Source: an uncultured Oscillospiraceae bacterium (lineage in GTDB: Bacteria > Bacillota > Clostridia > Oscillospirales > Oscillospiraceae). Taken from it: a stretch of DNA of 62,102 bases. The DNA lies in contig CAJULJ010000011.1 in assembly GCA_910587395.1 (NCBI GenBank), forward strand, positions 1 through 62,102, given 5' to 3'. Shown here piece after piece: positions 7,857 through 14,872 of this stretch. The notes below the pieces were generated by a model. The model saw only the letters and a list, made by a program, of their open reading frames with translations, had not been told where the DNA came from and did no database searches. Both the position numbers and the translations under genes were made by a program. Each line of letters starts with the position of its first letter. The first letter of the stretch is position 1.

Positions 7857-9179
7857 TTATTGGAGAATCTTTGCCATCTCGGCCACACACTGGTCGTAGG
7901 AAAAGGCCTCGTTTACGTCTTGGGTCAAAAAGTCGTTCACCGCGTCGATCTTGGACATGGCAAAGTCCAGCTTTCGGTTGGTGCCCGGCTTGTAGGCGCC
8001 GATGGCAACGAGGTCGGCGTTCTTTTCATACACGCTCATGATGTCCCGGATGCGGGAGGCCAGCTGCCGGTGCTCCGGGGGAACGATCTCCACCATCAGA
8101 CGGGAGATGCTGGCGGACACGTCGATGGCGGGATAGTGGTTGGAATTCGCCAAGGCTCGGGAGAGCACGATGTGCCCGTCCAGAATGCCCCGGACGGTGT
8201 CGGCGATGGGCTCGTTGGTGTCGTCGCCCTCCACCAGTACGGTGTACACGCCGGTGATGGAGCCCCGGCTGAAATTGCCGCTGCGCTCCAGCAGCTTGGG
8301 CATCTCGGCGTACATGGAGGGGGTGTACCCTCTGGACACCGGCGGTTCGCCGATGGCCAGGCCGATCTCCCGCTGGGCCATGGCGAAACGGGTGAGGGAA
8401 TCCATCATCAGCAGCACGTCGTAGCCCTGGTCCCGGAAATACTCCGCGATGCCGGTGGCAACGGAGGGACACCGCATGCGCAGCATGGCGGGCTGGTCGG
8501 AGGTTGCCACCACCAGAATGGACCGCTTCATGCCCTCCGGGCCCAAGTCCTTTTCGACGAATTCCAACACTTCTCGACCACGTTCGCCCACCAGGGCAAT
8601 GACGTTGATATCAGCGGTGACGTTCTTGGCGATCATGCCCATCAGGGTGGATTTGCCCACGCCGGAGCCGGCGAATATGCCGATACGCTGGCCCTTGCCG
8701 ATGGTAATCATGCCGTCGATGGCCTTCACGCCGAACTGGATGCGCTCCCGGATGGGAGGCCGCTGCAGAGGATTTATGTACCCGCCGCCCACACAGTAGG
8801 AGGCCCCTCCTTCAAAGGGGCCTTTTCCGTCGATGGGCTGGCCCAAGGCGTTGATGATGCGCCCCCGGAGGAACTCGCCCACCTGAAGGGTGAGCTGCCG
8901 CCCGGTGTTGCGCACGAAGTTGCCCGCCGAGATGCCGCTCATGTCCGAGTAGGGCATGAGCAGGATGTGGTCGTTCTTGAACCCCACCACCTCGGCGGTA
9001 ACCTGCCCGCCGGAGTCGCCGTTATAGATACGGCAGATATCGCCCACGGCGGCACGTCCGCCGGAGGCTTCGATGGACATGCCCACAATATTCTCGATTT
9101 TTCCCGTCAAGCTGTAGGGCTCCGCGTTGTAGACCTGACGGGTCATTTGCTGAAATACGGAAGGCATTTTCCACTTCAC
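7857..9179 (-). CDS. fliI: Flagellar export ATPase FliI
   Basis: 440 residues. Walker A is AGSGVGKST (170-178), followed by VGERGREV with the catalytic Glu near 199 and the FliI/beta-type SRGYTPSMYAEMPKLLERSG block. It hydrolyses ATP to support export of flagellar subunits in complex with FliH and FliJ. The first in-frame start is a GTG at 9179 with GGTGGA too close. An ATG at 9167 (residue 5), 11 nt after GGAG, is an alternative. Confidence 0.96.
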   Translation of the reverse strand: MKWKMPSVFQQMTRQVYNAEPYSLTGKIENIVGMSIEASGGRAAVGDICRIYNGDSGGQVTAEVVGFKNDHILLMPYSDMSGISAGNFVRNTGRQLTLQVGEFLRGRIINALGQPIDGKGPFEGGASYCVGGGYINPLQRPPIRERIQFGVKAIDGMITIGKGQRIGIFAGSGVGKSTLMGMIAKNVTADINVIALVGERGREVLEFVEKDLGPEGMKRSILVVATSDQPAMLRMRCPSVATGIAEYFRDQGYDVLLMMDSLTRFAMAQREIGLAIGEPPVSRGYTPSMYAEMPKLLERSGNFSRGSITGVYTVLVEGDDTNEPIADTVRGILDGHIVLSRALANSNHYPAIDVSASISRLMVEIVPPEHRQLASRIRDIMSVYEKNADLVAIGAYKPGTNRKLDFAMSKIDAVNDFLTQDVNEAFSYDQCVAEMAKILQ

Positions 9180-9197
9180 TCCACCGGCCTGTGTTTC

Positions 9198-9231
9198 AAA
9201 GCCCGTTCCCGGCCTGGGAGAAGGGGGCTTT
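9198..9231 (-). other. Composite hairpin between fliH and fliI
   Basis: AAAGCCC and GGGCTTT pair around an inner TCCC/GGGA stem in the 61-nt gap. No clear U-tract follows in the operon direction. Confidence 0.45.
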
Positions 9232-9240
9232 GGGAAGCTG

Positions 9241-10221
9241 TCAATGGAACAGGTTGATTCCCGACGCGCTGTTGGCGGTGTCCATCAGGATGGTCCGCAG
9301 GTTGTTCAGCTGGGTGGATGTGCTGGCGTCCACGATCTCGTCGGGCATTTCAATGATGCAGGTGCCCGACTCGTCGTCGGACATGGGGATGATGCGCACC
9401 CGGTCGGACAGGGCGGACAGCGCCGCGGACAGGGAGGCGGGAATCTGGGTGAGCCGCTTGGCGTCGCACTCCGATATATAGATATGCACCCATTCCTTTT
9501 TCTTGCGCTTGTCTATGGCGGTCTGAATCATCCGGCTGATCACGTCGGCGCTGCTCTTCAGGCTGACGCACACCACTTTCTCCGCCACCGCCAGGGCCAG
9601 GTCCCGCAGGTCGTCCACGCTGGCGTCCATCTGCCGGTCCAGGGCGACCCCCGCCTGCTCCATGAAGCGGTGAACCTCCTCCTCCTGGCGCTTGGCCTGC
9701 TCCTCCCGGAGCTGTCTGGACTCCTCGGAAGCCTGGGCCATGCCTGCGGCGTAGCCCTCCTGATAGCCCTCCTCCCGGGCCTTGGCAAACACGTTTTTTG
9801 CCTCGTTATCCGCGTCCTCCCGGGCCTGGTTTAAAATGCGTTCCGCGTCCCGTCGGGCATCGGCCAGGATTTCCTCGGCCTGAATCTGGGCGAAGGTGAT
9901 GAGGTTGTCTTTCGGCTCCGGTTCCGGTTCGGGCTCCGGCTCAGGCTCCGGTTCGATGTCCACCAACTGTTCGTCGATGGTCACGTCGAGCCCGCCCTCG
10001 GCCAGGACCGGGTCCTCGTCGTCAGCCGGCTCCTCGGCCTCCGCGTCCGGGTCGTCAAATTCGGGAAACAGAACGGCCTCGGGCCCGGCGGACTCCTCCT
10101 CCGGCGGGGACTCGTCTACCAATTCCGACGCGTCGGGAAAGTGGTAAGCCTCCACCTTTGTCTCGGGTTCGGACTCGCCCTTGGCATCCCGGAAAAGGAA
10201 CGCTTTGAATATGTTAGGCAA
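9241..10221 (-). CDS. fliH: FliH/SctL-family flagellar assembly protein
   Basis: 326 residues, longer than most FliH. Residues 1-100 are very acidic and include a run of seven or eight Glu-Pro pairs. A coiled coil with alternating Ala/Glu (about 110-190) and a C-terminal FliH domain follow. FliH binds FliI and regulates its ATPase activity. The start overlaps the fliG end by 8 nt. The EP run is likely a rigid, slippage-prone linker. Confidence 0.88.
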   Translation of the reverse strand: MPNIFKAFLFRDAKGESEPETKVEAYHFPDASELVDESPPEEESAGPEAVLFPEFDDPDAEAEEPADDEDPVLAEGGLDVTIDEQLVDIEPEPEPEPEPEPEPKDNLITFAQIQAEEILADARRDAERILNQAREDADNEAKNVFAKAREEGYQEGYAAGMAQASEESRQLREEQAKRQEEEVHRFMEQAGVALDRQMDASVDDLRDLALAVAEKVVCVSLKSSADVISRMIQTAIDKRKKKEWVHIYISECDAKRLTQIPASLSAALSALSDRVRIIPMSDDESGTCIIEMPDEIVDASTSTQLNNLRTILMDTANSASGINLFH

Positions 10222-11305
10222 TGATATCGTCCTTTCCGCCCTTCGCGATCACGATCTCGTTCTTTTCCTCCAGGTCGCGGATGATATCCACGATACGCTG
10301 CTGGGCGTCCTCCACGTCCTTCATGCGGACATTGGTGGTGATCTCCAGGTCGTCCCGGATGTTCTGCGCCATGCGGGTGGACATGTTGCTGAGCAGCTTT
10401 TTGGAGACCTCCTCGTTGGCGGCCTTGAGAGCCAGCACCAAGTCCCGGGGATCGCAGTCCCGGACGAAGCGCTGCACAGACCGGTCGTCCATGGTGATGA
10501 TGTCCTCGAACACGAACATGCGCTTGCGGATCTCGTCGGCCAGCTCCTGGTCGTAGGCGGACAGGCCGTCGAAGATGTTCTTCTCGCTGGTGCGGTCCAG
10601 ATTGTTCATCACGTCGGCCACGTAGTCGATGCCGCCCACCTTCACGTTGGCATTGGTGACGATGCTGGAGAACTTCTTGCGCATCTCCGCCTCGATGATC
10701 TTGACAGCCACGGGAGACACGCTCTCGATCTTGGCCATGCTCTCCACCACCTGGACCTGCCTCTTCTCGTCCAGCCGGGAGATGACCCCGGCGGCCTTGT
10801 CCGGCTCCACGTAGGAGAGCACCAGGGAGATGGTCTGAGGCCGCTCATTCTGCAAAGCGGAGAACAGAGACATCTCGTCCGCCTTCTCCATGAAGGAGAA
10901 GGAGCGGTTTTGCAGGGACTTGGTCACCTTGCCCAGCAGCTCGTCTGCCATTTGGGCGCCGTAGGCCTTCTCCAGCACGGCCCGGGCGTATTCCAGGCCG
11001 CCCTCGGTAACCGCCCGGTTGGTGCGGCACAGCTGGTAAAACTCATTCAGAATCGCTTCGGTCTGTTCGGAGCCCAGAAAGCCCATCTTGGCGACCTCCA
11101 GGCTGAGCTGCTCCACATCCTCGGGCTCCATGTGCTTGTACAGCGCGGACGCCCGCTCCACCCCCAGGGCGATGATGACGGTGGCAGCCCGCTGAGCGCC
11201 GGTAAGGGGGACCTCGTTTTTGACATGCGCCTTTCCTTTGGCGGGGACGGCGGCGCCGGCCTCGGCGGGCGCCGCCTTCTGTTCAGCCACTGCCGCTTCA
11301 GCCAT
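10214..11305 (-). CDS. fliG: Flagellar motor switch protein FliG
   Basis: About 363 residues. After an Ala-rich N-terminal extension of some 30 residues the FliG fold begins at LTGAQRAATVIIALG. The middle domain contains the EHPQT-like ERPQTISLVL, and the C-terminal torque domain has charged residues near DDRSVQRFVRDCD. It couples the MS ring to MotA. The chosen ATG at 11305 has AAGGAGG 9 nt upstream. The ATG at 11314 would abut that site. It overlaps fliF by 8 nt. Confidence 0.95.
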   Translation of the reverse strand: MAEAAVAEQKAAPAEAGAAVPAKGKAHVKNEVPLTGAQRAATVIIALGVERASALYKHMEPEDVEQLSLEVAKMGFLGSEQTEAILNEFYQLCRTNRAVTEGGLEYARAVLEKAYGAQMADELLGKVTKSLQNRSFSFMEKADEMSLFSALQNERPQTISLVLSYVEPDKAAGVISRLDEKRQVQVVESMAKIESVSPVAVKIIEAEMRKKFSSIVTNANVKVGGIDYVADVMNNLDRTSEKNIFDGLSAYDQELADEIRKRMFVFEDIITMDDRSVQRFVRDCDPRDLVLALKAANEEVSKKLLSNMSTRMAQNIRDDLEITTNVRMKDVEDAQQRIVDIIRDLEEKNEIVIAKGGKDDIIA

Positions 11306-13076
11306 TCTCGCCATCCTCCTTCATCCAGCTCTTGATCAGCAGGGCCGCGACCTCCATGTTCTCGTCCACGAAGTCTCGGATGCTCTGGCGCAGCTCCATG
11401 CTGCGCTCGGTGTGCAGGTCCATCACGTCGGCGCCGGTGACCGGGTTGCCGTCCTCGTCCAGCTGCACCTCAACAGGGACAGGCTGTCCGTCCTCGCCGA
11501 TGGTCACGGTGACGGGCTGCCCGTCCTCCCCGATAATTACGGTGGTCTGGCCCGGCATGGCCGTGGACATCAGCTCCTCGATGGCCTTCTGCTCGGCCGC
11601 CTGCTTCTTCCTCCTGCCCCGGCGCACCAGCAGGATCACGGTGACCAGAATGACAACGAACAGCAGCAGTCCGCCGATGGCGGCGAAGAACGCCCAAGTG
11701 GGGACGCCCATGGCGTTGATCGTATCCAGGAAGCCGGGCTCGGGCTCGGGCTGAACCGGCCGGACGAAGGGGAAGCCCACCACGGTGACTTTCCGGGAAA
11801 GGTAATCCTCCACGGTCATGTCCTCCTCCAGCTCAACGGGGGCCTGGATACCGGCGGCGGAGGCGATGAGGTTGATGAGATTGTCAGGCAGCTCGATGGG
11901 TCCGGATTCGGGCTCGGTGTTGATCATTACGGACACGGTGACATCCTTCAGGGTGGCGGCGGTGATGACCATCTGGGTCTGGGTCACGGGGTTGTTATAC
12001 TCAATGTTGCCCTCGGCGGCCAGACGGCCCAAAAGACCTTCCACCGTCTCGCCGTTCTCTACGTACATGGGCAGGTCGGAGTTGGAGGGGGTGCCCACCA
12101 GACCCCCGGCCACGGTGTCGTCGTCCAGCCGCACCTGCCAGGTGTAAAATTGGGTGCCGATGATGCCCCGGCCGTCGGTGGAGCCGTCCTGGGCGAATTC
12201 CGGCAGATGGACGTCGTAGTCATTGACAGTTTTCTGGCCCAGCTCAATGGTGGGGCGGACCGCCACGCTCACGTTCTCCTCCAGAAACGCCTGGTTCAGC
12301 AGGTGCTCGATCTTGGATTGGATCTGGTTGCTCCACCACTGCTCGGCCTGAAGGGCCAGGGCGGTGGAGTCCGCGGCATCGCCGCTGCCCCCGGCGGTGA
12401 TACCGTCGTAGATGTTGCCCTTGGTGTCGCTGATGGTCACCTCGGACACCTCCAGCCCCGCCACGCCCTTGGCGATCAGGTAGCGGATGGCGTTGGCCTG
12501 CTCATCGGTGAGCAGCTTGCCCTGCTCCATGGTCAGGCGCACACTGGCGGAGGCCTTGACCACGTTGTTCGTATCGAGCACATAGCCGTTATCTTGGCCG
12601 AAGTTGATGTAGACCTCCGCGTCCCGCACATTGTCAAACCCGCGGATGGTGCTCTCCAAGGCTTCGATAAGGGTGATCTGCCAAGCGTTTTCCCGGTCCT
12701 TCACGGTGGACAGGGCGCTGACACGCTCAAAATAGCCCTGCCAGGGGGAGTTGGTGTTGGTGTACTGCTCCTGAAGCAGCCGGGTTTTCAGGGACATGAC
12801 CTGACTCTGGGGTACCAGAATCGTACCGGTTCCCTCCGTCTTATAGTCCGTGACTCCCTGCTCCTGAAGCCAGCTGGTCACCGTGGTCACCTCGTCCTCG
12901 GATGCCTCGCTGATGAGAGTCGCGTACGGCCGTGTATTGAAGTAGATGATCGCGGCAATCGCCAGCGCCAGTATGACAGCCGCGATGATCCCGATCAAGA
13001 TCCACATTTTTTTGGAAACTTTCCCTAGGGTTTCCTTGGCCTTTTCCCAGTAACCCGTCAGCTTTTCCTTGTTCAA
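11298..13076 (-). CDS. fliF: Flagellar MS-ring protein FliF
   Basis: 592 residues. One N-terminal membrane segment (about 25-47), a large periplasmic-type ring-building region of the YscJ/FliF fold, a second membrane segment near 448-478, and a cytoplasmic tail that binds FliG. The start codon is TTG at 13076. The next in-frame ATG lies inside TM1, so TTG is preferred despite a weak ribosome site. It is followed directly by fliG. Confidence 0.95.
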   Translation of the reverse strand: MNKEKLTGYWEKAKETLGKVSKKMWILIGIIAAVILALAIAAIIYFNTRPYATLISEASEDEVTTVTSWLQEQGVTDYKTEGTGTILVPQSQVMSLKTRLLQEQYTNTNSPWQGYFERVSALSTVKDRENAWQITLIEALESTIRGFDNVRDAEVYINFGQDNGYVLDTNNVVKASASVRLTMEQGKLLTDEQANAIRYLIAKGVAGLEVSEVTISDTKGNIYDGITAGGSGDAADSTALALQAEQWWSNQIQSKIEHLLNQAFLEENVSVAVRPTIELGQKTVNDYDVHLPEFAQDGSTDGRGIIGTQFYTWQVRLDDDTVAGGLVGTPSNSDLPMYVENGETVEGLLGRLAAEGNIEYNNPVTQTQMVITAATLKDVTVSVMINTEPESGPIELPDNLINLIASAAGIQAPVELEEDMTVEDYLSRKVTVVGFPFVRPVQPEPEPGFLDTINAMGVPTWAFFAAIGGLLLFVVILVTVILLVRRGRRKKQAAEQKAIEELMSTAMPGQTTVIIGEDGQPVTVTIGEDGQPVPVEVQLDEDGNPVTGADVMDLHTERSMELRQSIRDFVDENMEVAALLIKSWMKEDGENG

Positions 13077-13122
13077 GTCCTATCGACCCCGCTCTCCGCG
13101 TATGTTCGGTTTGTCGCGTGTG

Positions 13123-13485
13123 TTACACGCTCATATTTTTCAGCTCGTTATACGCGGTCAGTGCCCGGTCGCGCAGCTGGATCAGCAGGCTCACCGAGAT
13201 TTCCGCCTTGTAACCGGCGATTCCCACCTGGACAGGGTTGTCCAGCTGGCCGGTGGACAGCAGGTACTGAGCCTGGGTGAACTCCGCGTCGGTGTCCTTC
13301 ACGTTCTGGATCAGCTCGCCGAAGATGGAACCGAAGGGGCTCTCCTTGACCTGATCCAGGGTGACGGTGGTCTCCTCCTCCTGCCCGGGGCGGACAGGGG
13401 GAGTGATCTTTTGGATGGTATTGGTGATGCCGGTGATTCCGGCGGAGGCGGGGGTGATGCCCGCGCCCGTAATAAGATCGCTCAT
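13123..13485 (-). CDS. fliE: Flagellar hook-basal body protein FliE
   Basis: 120 residues. The C-terminal half carries the FliE pattern (VQVGIAGYKAEISVSLLIQLRDRALTAYNEL). FliE joins the MS ring to the rod. It lies between flgC and fliF, the standard order. The N-terminal 30 residues are Gly/Thr/Ile-rich and variable. Confidence 0.93.
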   Translation of the reverse strand: MSDLITGAGITPASAGITGITNTIQKITPPVRPGQEEETTVTLDQVKESPFGSIFGELIQNVKDTDAEFTQAQYLLSTGQLDNPVQVGIAGYKAEISVSLLIQLRDRALTAYNELKNMSV

Positions 13486-13520
13486 AGCCGTGTTTCTCCT
13501 TTACACATAGGGTAGGATCC

Positions 13521-13997
13521 TTACCGGCCGACCTCCAGCCCGCTGGAAATGACGGATTTCAGGGTGTTGAATGCAGTGACGTTGGAGGCGAAGGCGCGGG
13601 AGGCGGCCATGGCGTCGGCCATCTCCATCACCATGTCCACGTTGGGCAGCTCCAGATAGCCGTCCTCGTTGGCGTCGGGGTGAGTGGGATCGTAGACCAT
13701 CTTCATGGGGTTCTCCTCGTCCTCCACGATCTCAGCCACCCGCACGCCGCCCGCGGTGGGGATGACGCCGGTGTTGGCCACGGGCTTCTGCTCCAGCGCG
13801 GCCTGAGCCAGCGCGGCCCGGAAGGTGTTCCGGCCGCCGATCTCTTCGAACACCACCATCTTGCGGCGGTAGGCGCCGCCGCCATTCTCGGTGCGGGTGG
13901 TCTGGGAATTGGTGATGTTTTCCGACACCACGTCCAGGCGGAGCTGCTGAGCGGTGAGGCCGGAGCCAATGATGTTGATGGAATTCATGAAAGCCAT
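13521..13997 (-). CDS. flgC: Flagellar basal-body rod protein FlgC
   Basis: 158 residues. The N-terminal rod signature is GLTAQQLRLDVVSENITNSQ and the C-terminal one is VDMVMEMADAMAASRAFASN. FlgC forms part of the proximal rod with FlgB. The ATG at 13997 has GGGGG 9 nt upstream. It lies 18 nt downstream of flgB. Confidence 0.95.
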   Translation of the reverse strand: MAFMNSINIIGSGLTAQQLRLDVVSENITNSQTTRTENGGGAYRRKMVVFEEIGGRNTFRAALAQAALEQKPVANTGVIPTAGGVRVAEIVEDEENPMKMVYDPTHPDANEDGYLELPNVDMVMEMADAMAASRAFASNVTAFNTLKSVISSGLEVGR

Positions 13998-14015
13998 AAT
14001 GATGTACCCCCTGTA

Positions 14016-14405
14016 TTATTGACCCCTGACCGCCATCCGAAGGATGGAGTAGTGCTTGTTGATGGCGCTGTAAACATACTGCTGCTGATAGGCGTTGCGG
14101 ATCATCTCCACCATCTGCTCGGTGGTATCGACGCCGTTGTCGTCCATGCGGGTCTGCTCCTGAGCGTCGAACACGGTGAAGCTGGCGTCCTCCAGGATAT
14201 CCCGCACCGCCTTGCCCGCTCCCTCGGGGCGGGAGGCCGCCTCCTCCAGCTGGGCGCGGATGCTCTCCTCGAAGGTGACCACCTTTTCTTTATATTCCGG
14301 CGTCTCAGCGTTGGCGATGTTATCCAGAATCGCCGCCTGCTTGGCCCAGAGGAAGCTCAGGGACTTCTCCATGAGAACCTGGGAATTACTGGACAAAAAA
14401 TCCAT
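14016..14405 (-). CDS. flgB: Flagellar basal-body rod protein FlgB
   Basis: 129 residues. The N-terminal rod motif (AKQAAILDNIANAETPEYK) and C-terminal MVEMIRNAYQQQ match FlgB. It is the first gene of the flagellar operon. The ATG at 14405 is chosen because AAAGGAGG lies 7 nt upstream; the TTG one codon earlier is spaced less well. A promoter lies about 45 nt upstream. Confidence 0.95.
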   Translation of the reverse strand: MDFLSSNSQVLMEKSLSFLWAKQAAILDNIANAETPEYKEKVVTFEESIRAQLEEAASRPEGAGKAVRDILEDASFTVFDAQEQTRMDDNGVDTTEQMVEMIRNAYQQQYVYSAINKHYSILRMAVRGQ

Positions 14406-14455
14406 CAATATTCCTCCTTTATCGTGGAAACATACCTCGCCACCATATTACAGCT

Positions 14456-14484
14456 ATTATGCAGGAAATGCGCACAAAATGCAA
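14456..14484 (-). promoter_or_regulatory. Proximal sigma-A promoter of flagellar operon
   Basis: On the minus strand TTGCAT (14479-14484), a 17-nt spacer, then CATAAT (14456-14461). Transcription would begin near 14449, leaving a leader of about 45 nt before flgB. Confidence 0.65.
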
Positions 14485-14558
14485 GCCCCAAAACTCGGCC
14501 AAAAAATGGCAGTTCAAAGGGTGAAAGTTGTGCAGATTCATTTCTAAGAGATGACAAA

Positions 14559-14598
14559 GCCCCCGCAAAAGCCGATGAGGACAGGCTTGGGTGGGGGC
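14559..14598 (-). other. Terminator-like hairpin in distal flagellar leader
   Basis: Two-part stem GCCCCC/GGGGGC and AAGCC/GGCTT. A short U-rich run (TTTGT) follows on the transcript strand. It lies downstream of the distal promoter and upstream of the proximal one, so it could attenuate only transcripts from the distal promoter. Confidence 0.5.
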
Positions 14599-14663
14599 AG
14601 ATGAGTGGGGGGGAGACAGATGCGCTCTCCCGCCGCCGAGCACTTACATCCATATCAGCTAAG

Positions 14664-14692
14664 ATTATAGCACAAAGTTCCAAGAAGCACAA
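14664..14692 (-). promoter_or_regulatory. Distal sigma-A promoter of flagellar operon
   Basis: On the minus strand TTGTGC (14687-14692), a 17-nt spacer, then a perfect TATAAT (14664-14669). Start near 14657 gives a leader of about 250 nt. Confidence 0.7.
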
Positions 14693-14808
14693 GAGCTTTT
14701 CCCCTGCTTTTTTCTATTAAAGTAAACAAATTGCAAGGAATTTCCGGGGGATTCAAAGGAGATCAAATGCCGCCTTTTACGACAAATGTGTAAATTTGAG
14801 AAAACAGG

Positions 14809-14841
14809 AGCCGGGGCGGATTCCATGAACCCGCCCCGGCT
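14809..14841 (-). terminator. Terminator of the kinase operon
   Basis: 11-bp GC-rich stem (agccggggcgg / ccgccccggct) with an 11-nt loop, about 30 nt after the hybrid kinase stop. It is followed by CCTGTTTTCTC on the transcript strand. Confidence 0.8.
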
Positions 14842-14872
14842 GAAACTTTGTTCTAAGATTTTGGAACACTGC

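Larger units (their letters stand above)
14406..14872 (-). promoter_or_regulatory. Regulatory gap upstream of flgB
   Basis: This 467-nt gap holds no convincing gene. On the minus strand it contains the terminator of the upstream kinase operon (14809-14841), a distal sigma-A promoter (14664-14692), a structured leader (hairpin 14559-14598) and a proximal sigma-A promoter (14456-14484). A c-di-GMP riboswitch signature was looked for and not seen. Confidence 0.7.

Noticed and set aside
14406..14660. c-di-GMP riboswitch before flgB
   Set aside because: The leader was read for the conserved class I core and nothing similar was found.
14405..14692. Two minus-strand frames of 74 and 95 codons in the flagellar leader
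   Set aside because: They lack ribosome sites and protein-like composition and overlap the promoters and leader hairpin.
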